64,000 nt of DNA from JAMZMI01 sp039970095 (GCA_039970095.1 JBDVMP010000095.1:62001-126000), one strand, 5' to 3'; shown: positions 53,682 to 63,928, counted from the stretch's first letter. The notes: generated by a model not told the origin, from the sequence alone. Translations and numbers: made by a program.

Positions 53682-55184
53682 TCAGCGACCGCTCTTCCAC
53701 AAGACGATTTCATCTGTGTCATTGGCAGTTGTAGCACCCCTTCTGGTATAACCAGCAGCAACATCAGCTTTCAAATCTTCCAGTAACTTTTCTGCAATTT
53801 GAGATTTCTCCTTATATAGGTTTTTAGTTTCTCCCGGATCTGCTTCCAGGTTATAAAGCTGCGCTACTGGCGCACCTGCTGGCACTTCTTTCTCCTTTGG
53901 TGAGGTCCAGCCACCAGATCCTTTGGCCAGGAGCAATTTCCATTGGCCCTGCCTATAGGCAAAATGCCCGCTGATCGAATGATGGATGACTCCTCTCCTT
54001 TCCGTGTCGCGTGGTTTACCTTGCAGTGTCGGTAAAAAGCTAAAACTGTCCTCCGCGCTATTTTTGGGAAGAAAGGTGTTAGTGATATCAGCCATTGTAG
54101 CAAATAGATCCGTGAGACAAATCAACTCGTCAGAAACAGTAGCCGCTTCCACTACCCCGCACCAACGGACTATAAAAGGCACTCTGTGACCGCCATCCCA
54201 AAGGTCGGCCTTTGATCCTCTCATATGCGCACTTACCAGGTGACCTTTTGCGGCAAGCTCCTCGATATTGGCAGCCTTTGAGCAACCATTGTCGCTAGTG
54301 AAAATTATCAAGGTATTGTCAGATAGGCCATTCTGCTCAAGCGCTTTCATTACTTCGCCAAGCACATTGTCTGTCTCCATCACAAAGTCACCGTACTTCC
54401 CCATCCCACTCTTACCCTGCCAGGGTTCAGACGGCACAATAGGTGTATGAGGGGAGCCCAACGGCAGGTATAAAAAGAAAGGGGTGTCTTTGTCTTTGGC
54501 GCGCTCATTGATGTATGCTACTGATTTTTGAGTTAGAAAGGGCAACATTCTGATTTCCTCTTCATGCTGAATGACCTGGTCATTTTCGATGACCTCCTTC
54601 ATACTTCCGGCGTGATGGAAACCGTAGTAATAGTCAAATCCTCTCGTCAAAGGACCATCCAGAATTTTCGTCCCAATCGGTGCTTTGAACTTCCTGTTTT
54701 TTGGTTTGTCAATTATCTGCTCCGTTTGTGGATTGACGTATTGAAAATCCAGATGCCATTTACCCAGAATAGCCGTATGATAGCCCTGGCTTTTTAAATG
54801 GCTTGCGACAGTCGCTCTTTCTGGGGCTATTAGATTTGGAGCATAACCTTGTAGCACGCCCTTTTGCAATCTGGTTCGCCAACTATAACGCCCCGTCAAT
54901 ATACCATAACGCGTTGGGCTGCAAACAGATGAACCTGAGTGGGCATCAGTAAAAACCATTCCTTCACTTGCTAGTTGGTCCGCATTGGGAGTAGGTATTT
55001 TAGAAGTCAGAGGGGCCAATGCATGTATATCTCCATAGCCCAGATCATCACATATGATATAAATAATGTTTGGTTTCCGGCTCTCAGCACAAGAGAACAA
55101 GACAAAACAGCAAAGGCCAAAAACCACGCTTTTTATAACTATTCCGAGCCAGTTTCTCACCTTTTCGAATGAATGTAATCTCAT
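53682..55184 (-). CDS. Sulfatase (formylglycine type, family S1), lipoprotein
   Basis: A 500-residue sulfatase with a lipoprotein-like signal (VVFGLCCFVLFSCAESR). The formylglycine motif is CSPTR with Cys88. Metal-binding Asp-Asp is in YIICDDLGYGD, and further marks are ILGKWHLDFQY, SPHTPIVPS, IIFTSDNGCSK and RVPFIVRW. Such enzymes remove sulfate esters from glycans after Cys is converted to formylglycine. It is the last gene of the sulfatase operon and overlaps the GH116 gene by 4 nt. The regioselectivity cannot be read from the sequence. Confidence 0.94.
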   Translation of the reverse strand: MRLHSFEKVRNWLGIVIKSVVFGLCCFVLFSCAESRKPNIIYIICDDLGYGDIHALAPLTSKIPTPNADQLASEGMVFTDAHSGSSVCSPTRYGILTGRYSWRTRLQKGVLQGYAPNLIAPERATVASHLKSQGYHTAILGKWHLDFQYVNPQTEQIIDKPKNRKFKAPIGTKILDGPLTRGFDYYYGFHHAGSMKEVIENDQVIQHEEEIRMLPFLTQKSVAYINERAKDKDTPFFLYLPLGSPHTPIVPSEPWQGKSGMGKYGDFVMETDNVLGEVMKALEQNGLSDNTLIIFTSDNGCSKAANIEELAAKGHLVSAHMRGSKADLWDGGHRVPFIVRWCGVVEAATVSDELICLTDLFATMADITNTFLPKNSAEDSFSFLPTLQGKPRDTERRGVIHHSISGHFAYRQGQWKLLLAKGSGGWTSPKEKEVPAGAPVAQLYNLEADPGETKNLYKEKSQIAEKLLEDLKADVAAGYTRRGATTANDTDEIVLWKSGR

Positions 55185-57751
55185 CTCTTTTTCACATTAA
55201 AAGTCACTGTTTCATCTTGACTGAACATCTTCGGTGCTTCGAAAGTAACCTCTCCAAAACCTTTCAATTCGAATAATAATAACCTCAGATTTCCATTGAG
55301 AACTGTTAGTGAAACTTGTCTTTTAGAATCCGTACCTGATATTTCTACCGTTCCATAATTATACCCATTTGACCAGAAGTATGTGCCCGGTATAGAGGTA
55401 AAGGATATGGACTTGTCCACCGCCGAATAGTGAAACCCGGTAGTAGCCAACACTCCGCCCCACGCCATCATACTTCGAGCGTAATGATTGCCATATTCCG
55501 CCTCATTAAATGGGTTTCGCTTGCGACCGTCATAGCGATCTCGAATATCAGAGATGGTTTTGAGACCTTCTTCGATCTGACCTTCGTACAACATCCCTAC
55601 AGCTGCCGTGTGCTCAAAGCCCGTCATCACTTCTGTGAAATACGGAAAAGGCTGCTCCGGTCGCTCGCCGGGATATGCTGCCATCAGCAAGGCAGACTCA
55701 GCGCCATATGCATACGAGCGCATAAAATTCGGATGCTTTGTTAAAGTCTCTCTGTAGTTGTATTTGAGGATAGATTCATTGGTTTTTTTGATCTGTGCTT
55801 CATTGGCCAAGTAGCCTAAGTCAAGGGTGTGTGCCATCACCTGTCCCACCAGCTGATCTACCAGTACGCCTTCACCCAATTGATATTGGGGATCATCCGG
55901 GACAAGTCTTCTTTTCACGCGAATCAAACCATCGGCGATGCTGTCCAGTGACATGGGTGGTACAATTTCCTGAATATAGTACTCTCCATTGAACAGATGT
56001 GCATCCATCCAGGCTGACCCATTTTCGAATAGGGATATGCACGTTTTGGCGAATTGCTCTTCACCTAAGTAGGTGGCCATTGCTGCTGTTGCCTTCAAGG
56101 CACCCAGGTACCAAAATCCCATTTGAGGGTTGGGGCCGTAATACTCAACATCCATGGTGTTGTGCTGGCTGCCCTCCATCACTCCGTCTTTATCGGGATC
56201 CCAACCATTTTTCACCCAGCAGAACTTCAACGCCCGTTTGACATTCGGCCAGTTTTTCTTTAGAAACGCGTCATCTCCGGAGAGTTGCCATTCGCGGTAG
56301 TACTTCATAATACTGCCCATTTGACCATCCGCAGCAGCCAAACCGAAACTTTGCGCTTTGGTGTTCAAAGGCAGGTTTATCCGATAGCTCATCATGCCTT
56401 TTTCATCCGTCGCAAAGCCAAACTCTACTTCACGCATGTTTTGAGCGATTTCTCCGAATAGGAAAGGAATGGTTTGCTCATAATTCCAGACATGGGTGCA
56501 CGAACCTGTTCCACTTCCTTTGTTGTCTCTGGTCCCCTCCCAGCCCATGTAGTAACCAGATTTGGTTTTGAAAAGCAACTGCGTACGGGCATGTGCCAGG
56601 TTAAACAAGGCAGCCTCTTTCACAACTTCAGGTATATCACTGCTAATGAAGGCATTGACAAATGCGACGGTTCGTTTTTCCAATTGAGGAATCCTCGGTA
56701 TGGTTTGTTTGGCCACATCCCACGAGTCTTCGAATCTGGTGGCATAGAAGTTTCCTACATTTTCTTTGTAGGTCCAGTCGGGGCGATTGGGAAAATGCCA
56801 GGTCAGAAAGAACCGAATTTCTTTTTCTTCATTAGGAGCCAGATTTGTTTTCACTGCCAGTGACCCCATTGGTTTATTGCTATCGGATGTTCTGTTTTCC
56901 AATATGCCATCATCTGTATAGTCATCCCAGAATTCGACAGTGCTGTTCCCCCACTCTCCCGGTTTCCAGTCGGTACGGTATGAAATCTCTCCTTTGCTAT
57001 TGGTTGTTAAACTAAATGTACCCCACTGCATGCTATCCCTGTCCATACTGTCTGATGTGAAATGTATGCCTTTGAATCCATTTCCTTCCAGGTAAGTATT
57101 TCTATTGTTCTTCGCCTTGCCTCCTGTGCCATCCTCACCGATAAAATTGGGTATGCTGCCTGAAATGGAAATTGTGATAGGCTTGTCGGATGTGTTCTTC
57201 ACCGTGTAACTTATGATAGCAATGGGCAAACTACTATCATCTACATTACCAGGAATGAGCGGGTTAAATGCACCAACTGTGACCTCCACAGGCAGTTTTT
57301 TGTCTTTCAAATTTACTTGACCGAATGGGTATGCAGTTTCGAATGTTGCTTCATCGAATCTTGGTAAACCATGATTAGCTGCAGTGGACCCGTAATAACC
57401 CTCGCTGTACCTTTCCGGGATAGGTCCCTCCATGGCAAGTGCCTGACCTTCTTTATTTTCTTCTTTGATATAAATAGCAAAAAAGGGAGCACGTTTCAAC
57501 ACTCCTAAGCTCATCTGAGGATTATAGCCTTTGGCAGGACGGCTCATGATCTCCCAGTCTTCGATGGAGCCACGACCTGTAAGAGAGACAGTGCCTGTAC
57601 CGATTCCACCAACAGGCATGGCAATGCGATCCAAATGTTGCTGATCATAGGTTTTGAGTACCGGCCAATTGTATGATTGCTGGCCACAAAGGAGATGTAC
57701 TATGGTCAGAAAGCAGATAAATATTAAAACTGTTTTCAATTTCATCATCAT
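55181..57751 (-). CDS. GH116 family glycoside hydrolase (beta-glucosidase/beta-xylosidase type)
   Basis: An 856-residue exported protein (KTVLIFICFLTIVHLLCGQQ signal). It has the GBA2-like N-terminal domain (IAMPVGGIGTGTVSLTGRGS, about 43-60) and a C-terminal alpha/alpha barrel with SCTHVWNYEQ, FGLAAADGQMGSIMKYYREW, GVMEGSQHNTMDVEYYGPNP, which is the signature of the family active site, and SWMD-like late helices. GH116 members are retaining beta-glucosidases, beta-xylosidases or N-acetylglucosaminidases. It lies between two sulfatase genes with 4-nt overlaps on both sides, so it probably acts on the desulfated product of its neighbours. Confidence 0.87.
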   Translation of the reverse strand: MMMKLKTVLIFICFLTIVHLLCGQQSYNWPVLKTYDQQHLDRIAMPVGGIGTGTVSLTGRGSIEDWEIMSRPAKGYNPQMSLGVLKRAPFFAIYIKEENKEGQALAMEGPIPERYSEGYYGSTAANHGLPRFDEATFETAYPFGQVNLKDKKLPVEVTVGAFNPLIPGNVDDSSLPIAIISYTVKNTSDKPITISISGSIPNFIGEDGTGGKAKNNRNTYLEGNGFKGIHFTSDSMDRDSMQWGTFSLTTNSKGEISYRTDWKPGEWGNSTVEFWDDYTDDGILENRTSDSNKPMGSLAVKTNLAPNEEKEIRFFLTWHFPNRPDWTYKENVGNFYATRFEDSWDVAKQTIPRIPQLEKRTVAFVNAFISSDIPEVVKEAALFNLAHARTQLLFKTKSGYYMGWEGTRDNKGSGTGSCTHVWNYEQTIPFLFGEIAQNMREVEFGFATDEKGMMSYRINLPLNTKAQSFGLAAADGQMGSIMKYYREWQLSGDDAFLKKNWPNVKRALKFCWVKNGWDPDKDGVMEGSQHNTMDVEYYGPNPQMGFWYLGALKATAAMATYLGEEQFAKTCISLFENGSAWMDAHLFNGEYYIQEIVPPMSLDSIADGLIRVKRRLVPDDPQYQLGEGVLVDQLVGQVMAHTLDLGYLANEAQIKKTNESILKYNYRETLTKHPNFMRSYAYGAESALLMAAYPGERPEQPFPYFTEVMTGFEHTAAVGMLYEGQIEEGLKTISDIRDRYDGRKRNPFNEAEYGNHYARSMMAWGGVLATTGFHYSAVDKSISFTSIPGTYFWSNGYNYGTVEISGTDSKRQVSLTVLNGNLRLLLFELKGFGEVTFEAPKMFSQDETVTFNVKKR

Positions 57752-59193
57752 TTTAAAGTAAGGGGTTCTGGATTTTCTACAACCCCGACCGGACGGGCAT
57801 TTGCTGTGATTTCACTATCAAATTTTTGCATGGCTACTTTGAGCTGAGCCACTATCTCGGGATGCTGATCTGCGAGGTTTATCTTTTCTGAAATATCCGT
57901 TTTCAGGTTATAAAGTGCTTCTTCTCCTTTGACAACTCTAAGTTTCCAATCCTTCCAGCGTACGGCTTCAAGAATTCCCCAATGGGAATAGAAAAAATAC
58001 TCATGGGGACTTGGTGCACCTGAGGTGAGCACAGGAAGTATGTTTTTTCCATCGATGATCCGATCTTTGGGCTCCTCTTTACCCATCAGCCTGGCAAAGG
58101 TTGGCAGCAAATCCATTGCCGTCATTAGTTCGTCACTATCGCTCCCAGCCGCAATGCCCGTTGGCCAGCGGATTACCGTAGGCATGCGCATGCCTCCTTC
58201 TAGAGTGGTTCCTTTCCCTCCCGCTAAGGGTTTTAGTGATTTTTTTCTCCCTCTTCCTGCCCCATTGTCACTTGTAAAAAGAACGATGGTGTTTTCATCT
58301 ATACCCTGCTGTTTTAATGTAGCAAGTATTTGTCCCACGGACCAGTCTATCTCATGAATGGCAGTTTCATATATCGCTGAAGAAGCGTTTATTCCATTTG
58401 CGAGTGCCTCGTGGTAGGCTGCTTTGATTTCAGACGAGGCGGCCACAGGTCCATGCGGAATAGGGTGTGGAATGTACAAGAAGAAATTTTCATTCTTGTG
58501 ATCCTTGATGAACTTCACTGCTCGTTCTGTAATTCTTCTGGTCAGGTAATCAGCGTTCGGATCCAGCTCTATCACCTCTTCTCCTTCCATCAGGGGCAAT
58601 GGCGGAAAATTGAAGTACGCCTGATTTTTGCGTTTCGGCGTGATATCGTGACTATAAGGCAGTCCAAAAAATTCTCCAAACCCTTGACGGGTAGGTAAAA
58701 ATTCAGGTTGATCACCCAAATGCCATTTACCAAACATGCCTGTTTTATATTCTGCCGATTGGGCTATTTCCGCGATGGTAATCTCGTCAGGGTTTAAGCC
58801 ATGTCCATCGGCTGCCAGACAAACCGGAAACCGCTTGCCGTCCTGGACATGAGGTAAATCAACTACTAAACTTGACGGTGGTTCCATGCTCACACGTCTA
58901 GGGTAACACCCTGTCATCAACGCCGCTCGTGAAGGTGTACAAAGTGGTGCAGCTACATAAAAGCTTGTAAGCCGAGCGCCCTCTTTAGCCATCTGATCGA
59001 TGTTGGGAGTGTAAACGTGTTTACCTCCAAAGCAACCAAGGTCTGCATAGCCCTGATCATCAGTAAAAATGATGACAATATTGGGTCTTTCTTTCGGTTG
59101 TGAACATCCGGTCACTCCCATCAGGAATGATAGGAATAAAATGCAAAACCAAATTCGGTTTAAATAAAGGGTCGTCATTTTTTTAATCTTCAA
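57748..59193 (-). CDS. Sulfatase (formylglycine type, family S1), lipoprotein
   Basis: A 481-residue lipoprotein sulfatase (LSFLMGVTGC, lipid Cys 30). The formylglycine motif is CTPSR with Cys85, and the other marks are FTDDQGYADLGCFG, GMFGKWHLGDQP, PHPIPHGPV and VLFTSDNGAGRGRKKSLKPL. The ORF overlaps the upstream sulfatase by 11 nt; an ATG at codon 6 (59178) would instead leave a 4-nt gap and keep the signal. Its sequence differs clearly from the other three sulfatases in the operon, which fits different sulfate positions on one glycan. Confidence 0.94.
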   Translation of the reverse strand: MKIKKMTTLYLNRIWFCILFLSFLMGVTGCSQPKERPNIVIIFTDDQGYADLGCFGGKHVYTPNIDQMAKEGARLTSFYVAAPLCTPSRAALMTGCYPRRVSMEPPSSLVVDLPHVQDGKRFPVCLAADGHGLNPDEITIAEIAQSAEYKTGMFGKWHLGDQPEFLPTRQGFGEFFGLPYSHDITPKRKNQAYFNFPPLPLMEGEEVIELDPNADYLTRRITERAVKFIKDHKNENFFLYIPHPIPHGPVAASSEIKAAYHEALANGINASSAIYETAIHEIDWSVGQILATLKQQGIDENTIVLFTSDNGAGRGRKKSLKPLAGGKGTTLEGGMRMPTVIRWPTGIAAGSDSDELMTAMDLLPTFARLMGKEEPKDRIIDGKNILPVLTSGAPSPHEYFFYSHWGILEAVRWKDWKLRVVKGEEALYNLKTDISEKINLADQHPEIVAQLKVAMQKFDSEITANARPVGVVENPEPLTLK

Positions 59194-60622
59194 GATCTTT
59201 TGCTTGTGGTGCTACCAGATCAGGCACTCGCTGGTCGGTTCCTATTATATCAACATCGCCCAATTCCGACCTGATGATTTCAGCTTGCTGTTGCAGCATG
59301 GCAACCACTTCGGGGTGCTTATCCGCCAGGTTGGTAGTTTCTCCTAGATCCTCTTCCAGATTATAGAGTACATAATCTTCCAGGTTGATGAATCCCTTAT
59401 CCACTTTTGGGTAGGTCGATTTTGACCAGAATGGCTGATCATCTACCGTTCTAGGCAAGTGTAATTTCCACTGATCCTTGCGTATAGCCTGCAGGTTGGT
59501 ACCATTGTAATAATATGTGTATTCATATGGGGATTTATTGGATTCTCCTTTCAAAACACCCAGGATGTTTTTCCCATCAATTTTACGATCCTTCGGCATT
59601 TCCACGTTCGCCAAATGACAAAACAGAGGCAACAAATCCATACTTGAAATTAATGTGTTGGAGGTCTGACCAGCAGGAATCTGTCCCGGCCAGTAGAAAA
59701 TACCTGGCACCCGGTGACCTCCTTCCATGGTGGAATATTTGCCGCCGCTAAGCCCTCCTGTAGAACCTTTCCAGGTGGGGCCATTATCAGAAGTGAAGAT
59801 CACTAATGTGTTTTTGTTTAGGTGGTTTTCTCTGAGTGCTTCCATGATCCTGCCCGTGCTGTAGTCCAGCTCCTGAACAAAATCCCCATAAGCGCCTTTT
59901 TCAGAAGTGCCTTTAAAGTCATCGTCTGGCAAGAGTGGATTGTGGACGATATGATGAGATACATAAATGAAAAACGGATTTTCTTTTTGCTCTTCGATAA
60001 AAGAAATAACCTTATCGGTATAGGCGGAAGTCAAAATTTCACAGGCCACATTTTCCTGCAGCACCTCCCTGTTGTGGTATAGGGTATTGTTGTCTATTTT
60101 ATTTTTTGGATCATAGTTTCGGGGAATTCCCAACCACTCGTCAAAGCCGGCATCTAAAGGGTGTGATCCTTCTACGTTCATACCCAAATGCCACTTGCCC
60201 ACCATCAGGGATTGATAGCCAGCAGGTTTTAGAAGTTCAGGGATAGTTATCTCCTCCTGAGCAAACCCATAGTGCTCATATTTTGAAAGTTCGGGCTTAG
60301 TGGCAATTGGGTACCCGTTTCTCATAGGGTATCTACCTGTTAGCAATGAAGCGCGTGATGGACTACAAACATTGGCCGGAATGAAAAAATCGGTACTTCG
60401 AAATCCACCTGTTGCTAACGCATCCAGGTTTGGTGTTTTGATGCCTTTAGCCCCGTAACAGCCCAAATCACCATAGCCCAGGTCATCCGCAAAGATGACG
60501 ATGATATTTGGTAGTGAAGAATTGGTTTGTTCATTTTCAGGGTTGTTACAACCTGATAAGATTGTAACAAGACAAGTAATCCAGAAAACATCTAGTTTTT
60601 GAATGTAGTTTATCAATATCAT
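59183..60622 (-). CDS. Sulfatase (formylglycine type, family S1), lipoprotein
   Basis: A 479-residue lipoprotein sulfatase (TCLVTILSGCNNPE, lipid Cys 25). The formylglycine motif is CSPSR with Cys86, and VIFADDLGYGDLGCYG, LMVGKWHLGMNVEG, HHIVHNPLLP, VIFTSDNGPTWKGSTGG and EGGHRVPGIFYW complete the pattern. Its ATG overlaps the stop of the GH172 gene by one base (TGATG), a sign of translational coupling. Substrate is unknown. Confidence 0.94.
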   Translation of the reverse strand: MILINYIQKLDVFWITCLVTILSGCNNPENEQTNSSLPNIIVIFADDLGYGDLGCYGAKGIKTPNLDALATGGFRSTDFFIPANVCSPSRASLLTGRYPMRNGYPIATKPELSKYEHYGFAQEEITIPELLKPAGYQSLMVGKWHLGMNVEGSHPLDAGFDEWLGIPRNYDPKNKIDNNTLYHNREVLQENVACEILTSAYTDKVISFIEEQKENPFFIYVSHHIVHNPLLPDDDFKGTSEKGAYGDFVQELDYSTGRIMEALRENHLNKNTLVIFTSDNGPTWKGSTGGLSGGKYSTMEGGHRVPGIFYWPGQIPAGQTSNTLISSMDLLPLFCHLANVEMPKDRKIDGKNILGVLKGESNKSPYEYTYYYNGTNLQAIRKDQWKLHLPRTVDDQPFWSKSTYPKVDKGFINLEDYVLYNLEEDLGETTNLADKHPEVVAMLQQQAEIIRSELGDVDIIGTDQRVPDLVAPQAKDLED

Positions 60623-62310
60623 CAGTCAATGGTATGTTTTTCAATGTTTAAAAGGGTTTTCAATCCTTCCGGATCAGGGTGTCTGTTGGAAGTTGTCGTT
60701 GCATCTCCATACCAGTAAACGCCCACACCATATTCCATTTGGCAATCTGTCCAGCTCCAGACTTCCATATCCAGCTGCAGTGAGCTTCCAAAAAGCATCA
60801 CATCCAGTGCCCTTGTTCGTGTTTCCGTGCTATACAATTGGGTGTTTCGATCACCGAATTCTGCTTCGGTTTTTCTGTTGTTTTTATTGTAAATGTTGCT
60901 TGCCGGCTGTGCATGAAAGGGGTGTTCGTAGAAGTCATTGCTCATGCCTCCCCAGGAATATCCGTAGTAGTCTTCCGTGCCAGTTCCAAAAATGGAAGGA
61001 AAATCCTCACCATCTACCCGGATCTTTTCATCTCCTTCTCCCCACCATTTTTTGACTGGGTTCCAGACGGTCAATGCATCACCCACATAGACTCCACGCC
61101 CTTTGAGTGCGACGTAATTCCAATCTGAAAATGGACGGGTAGCCACCGGATATTCACCTTTCCATCCGGCATTGAAGTACATGCTGCTTTTGTCCCATGT
61201 GTAATCATTAACTATTGTTTCCAGCTCGACATCTACTGGTTCTTCACCAAGATTCAGTACTGAGACCTTTGCAGATTGCTGATAGGGCATCACCCATCGG
61301 CAAGTCATAGTGCCATCGTCAGAGACTGTTCGGTACCATCCCTGAAAAGGATTGAGGCCTATGCCACTTCCAAAGAAATCACCTATCGGAGACCATACGG
61401 TTTGTTGCCCATCAAACACGATTTTTAATACTACTGAACGGGTGACTTTAGCGTCTTCATAACTACCTAATTTTATAGATAAATTTTGAATTGCATTGGT
61501 ACCTGAAGGTAGATCCAAAGACTCTTCAACACCGTTTGCCAATTGCGCTTTCAAGTCTAGCCTTTTACCTGCTGTCGTATTTTTAGGAACTATCAGCAAC
61601 TTTCCAACTTCTTCAATTTGTTGGTTGGTAGCTTTAAATTCATCTAGAGAGAAGGTTTTAATGTCCGTTCCCGCATCGTATTCCCGGTAGGTGAACTGGA
61701 AGAAAAATGGTTTCTCGGTGACCGTCACTTTGCAGCTTTTTGCATAAGGAATGGGGAAAAATGAAACTGCTGATCGCAATGACTGGTGGGCAAACGGAAA
61801 AGGAATCAGGCTGGTACCATCAAGAAGGCTTAACATATTTCCTTCCAAAACCGGTTCTTCTGCACCATCAAGATAAAATTTAATGTTACTGTTGGTTCCC
61901 GGTTTTTTTGCATTTAGAAAAGGCATCCATGTCCTTACGATTGCCCCAGGCCCTTGATGGTCCATAAGTACCCACTCCTTCGCTCCATTTTTTTCTTCGA
62001 TACGAATAAAGTTCTGATCCGTTTCTTTACTGTTGAAATCATGATTATTAAACCACCCCACCGTGTCCTCAGGTGTTTTAGATGCTCGGTTGTAGCTACT
62101 TTCTTGCTTCAGTCGAAAGTTTTTCTGCGGAAACCTTGTCACAACATCGCGATCAACCATTTCATTGAGCAACGATCTGATGCTAACTTCCTCGGCTTTC
62201 TTACTTTCAATGCATGAAGTGGAGAATAAAGGCACCCCTATCATGAAAATGGGAAAATGGGTGATCAATATAAGTTTGTGATACAATTGGTTAATTCTCA
62301 TGTGTCTCAT
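60622..62310 (-). CDS. GH172 (DUF2961) family glycoside hydrolase, lipoprotein
   Basis: A 562-residue protein with a lipoprotein-like signal (MIGVPLFSTSCIESK). The DUF2961 core shows DHQGPGAIVRTWMP, NIKFYLDGAEEPVLEG, SFFPIPYAKSCKVTVT, KWWGEGDEKI and SIFGTGTEDYYGYSWGG. Glu425 and Glu446 in the last two motifs are 21 residues apart, the spacing I recall for the acid/base and nucleophile of characterised GH172 alpha-D-fructofuranosidases; other members are exo-D-arabinofuranosidases. It overlaps the upstream sulfatase gene by 4 nt and the downstream one by 1 nt. Which pentofuranose or ketofuranose it removes is unknown. Confidence 0.88.
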   Translation of the reverse strand: MRHMRINQLYHKLILITHFPIFMIGVPLFSTSCIESKKAEEVSIRSLLNEMVDRDVVTRFPQKNFRLKQESSYNRASKTPEDTVGWFNNHDFNSKETDQNFIRIEEKNGAKEWVLMDHQGPGAIVRTWMPFLNAKKPGTNSNIKFYLDGAEEPVLEGNMLSLLDGTSLIPFPFAHQSLRSAVSFFPIPYAKSCKVTVTEKPFFFQFTYREYDAGTDIKTFSLDEFKATNQQIEEVGKLLIVPKNTTAGKRLDLKAQLANGVEESLDLPSGTNAIQNLSIKLGSYEDAKVTRSVVLKIVFDGQQTVWSPIGDFFGSGIGLNPFQGWYRTVSDDGTMTCRWVMPYQQSAKVSVLNLGEEPVDVELETIVNDYTWDKSSMYFNAGWKGEYPVATRPFSDWNYVALKGRGVYVGDALTVWNPVKKWWGEGDEKIRVDGEDFPSIFGTGTEDYYGYSWGGMSNDFYEHPFHAQPASNIYNKNNRKTEAEFGDRNTQLYSTETRTRALDVMLFGSSLQLDMEVWSWTDCQMEYGVGVYWYGDATTTSNRHPDPEGLKTLLNIEKHTID

Positions 62311-63896
62311 TTCTTACCGAGGTTATCTTTCAATTCGCTTAACCGAGCATCCATCATGGCCAATACCTCCGGATATTGGTTGTATAAATTTTGAGTTTGA
62401 TTGGGGTCGGCTTCCAGGTCGTAGAGCTGAGCAGGAGGTGCGTCCGTTTTGATTTTTCCGTTTTCGATATCACTGTTTTTACTGCCCAGAAGTTCCGCAC
62501 CAGCAGGACCACCCCAAGCGTGATGGTGTGGTTTGGAGCCTCCAAATCCACCACTACCCTGAGCTGGTATGTACATCCACTTTCCTTGTCGCAATCCAAG
62601 TTTTTTTTCTCTTCTTGGTGCTAAAAGCAATTCATTGCGTAGGCTTTTTTCATCACTGAGGAACGTGGACAAAACATTGAGGCTGTTTTTATCCTTTAAT
62701 GGCAGACTTTGCTGCTGCCCTGTAAGCGCAGCAAAAGTGGCCAGCATGTCCATGTTCGAAATGAGCTCGTCAGATACAGTTCCGGCAGGCACTTTGCCTG
62801 GCCATTTGACAATAAAAGGAACTCTGTGGCCACCTTCCCAAACGCCAAATTTAAACCCTAACAAATCGCCATTGATCTTGTGTCCTTTTTCCACCGCAAT
62901 GCGACCGCCAAGGTTAAGCATAGCGCCATTGTCACTAGTGAAAATGACCATGGTGTTTTCTGTGAGTCCGTTTGCTTCCAAAGACTTTACGATCTCTCCT
63001 ACCATCCAGTCGAGTTTATGGATGTAATCTCCATAAAGCCCCGCCTGGCTCGTTCCTTTGAATCGTGGTGCCGGAGTAAAAGGATGGTGAATATTGGTAG
63101 TAGCAAAATAGAGAAAGAAGGGATTGTCTTTGTTTTTTGAGATCCACTCGGTTGCTTTCTCAGTGAGATAAGTTCCCGTTTTTTCATCATTGTAGATTTG
63201 ATGCGCCTTAAGTGCTCCTGCAAAAAGGTTTGGGCTTTTGACTGAAGCTTCTTTTGCGAAAGTTGACGTAGGTGATGGTTCTAAATCACCCTCATACCCT
63301 CTCCCCAGATAAACAAGTGGATCATCGGACGCATGACCTACTACCGTTTTATTTTCCACATAGACATACGGACTGCCGCTATTGACAAAAGGAATCCCCC
63401 AGTAGTAGTCAAACCCAATTTCGTTTGGGCCTGGCCCAAGTGGTACCTGCCAGTCGTTTTCCTCCGTGCCAAAACCCAAATGCCATTTGCCTAAACACGC
63501 AGTAGCATACCCCTTCTTTTGAAACAGCTTGCCAACTGTGAGTGTGGTGGTGTCAATGATGAGTTTGTTGAGAGTCGGCAGAGGCCCCCAACTGTTAACT
63601 CTCATGGGATATTCACCGGTGAGCAAGGTATAGCGAGAAGGTGTACACACAGCAGAAACTGTATGTGCATCGGTGAATCTTCGACCCTGCTCTGCCAGTT
63701 TGTCTATGTTTGGTGTTTGGACTTTGGTGGCTCCCTGGCAGCTCAGGTCTCCATAGCCCAGATCATCGGCATATATGAGGATGACGTTGGGTGTTTGACT
63801 AACTTCTTTTGTACCAGAGCAACTAGCAGCCAAAATGCTAAAAACGAACACTGCAATCAAATGAAGTTGGTTAGTGTGACGTTTTTTATAGTTCAT
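62307..63896 (-). CDS. Sulfatase (formylglycine type, family S1), lipoprotein
   Basis: A 529-residue lipoprotein sulfatase (AVFVFSILAASCSG, lipid Cys 26). The formylglycine motif is CTPSR with Cys84, in a VSAVCTPSRYTLLTGEYPMR context; IYADDLGYGDLSCQGA, CLGKWHLGFG, TNIHHPFTPAPRF, VIFTSDNGAML and EGGHRVPFIVKW are also present. An insertion near residues 190-235 (between YVYVENKTVV and AHQIYNDE) makes it the longest of the four. It is the first complete gene of the operon and overlaps the GH172 gene by 4 nt. Confidence 0.94.
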   Translation of the reverse strand: MNYKKRHTNQLHLIAVFVFSILAASCSGTKEVSQTPNVILIYADDLGYGDLSCQGATKVQTPNIDKLAEQGRRFTDAHTVSAVCTPSRYTLLTGEYPMRVNSWGPLPTLNKLIIDTTTLTVGKLFQKKGYATACLGKWHLGFGTEENDWQVPLGPGPNEIGFDYYWGIPFVNSGSPYVYVENKTVVGHASDDPLVYLGRGYEGDLEPSPTSTFAKEASVKSPNLFAGALKAHQIYNDEKTGTYLTEKATEWISKNKDNPFFLYFATTNIHHPFTPAPRFKGTSQAGLYGDYIHKLDWMVGEIVKSLEANGLTENTMVIFTSDNGAMLNLGGRIAVEKGHKINGDLLGFKFGVWEGGHRVPFIVKWPGKVPAGTVSDELISNMDMLATFAALTGQQQSLPLKDKNSLNVLSTFLSDEKSLRNELLLAPRREKKLGLRQGKWMYIPAQGSGGFGGSKPHHHAWGGPAGAELLGSKNSDIENGKIKTDAPPAQLYDLEADPNQTQNLYNQYPEVLAMMDARLSELKDNLGKK

Positions 63897-63928
63897 ATTA
63901 TGGATTTTTAAGAAACAGTGATGTGTTT

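Noticed and set aside
53682..63896. A sulfatase-maturation gene for the four sulfatases
   Set aside because: No formylglycine-generating enzyme or anSME-like radical SAM gene is in the window; MoaA is the only radical SAM protein seen.
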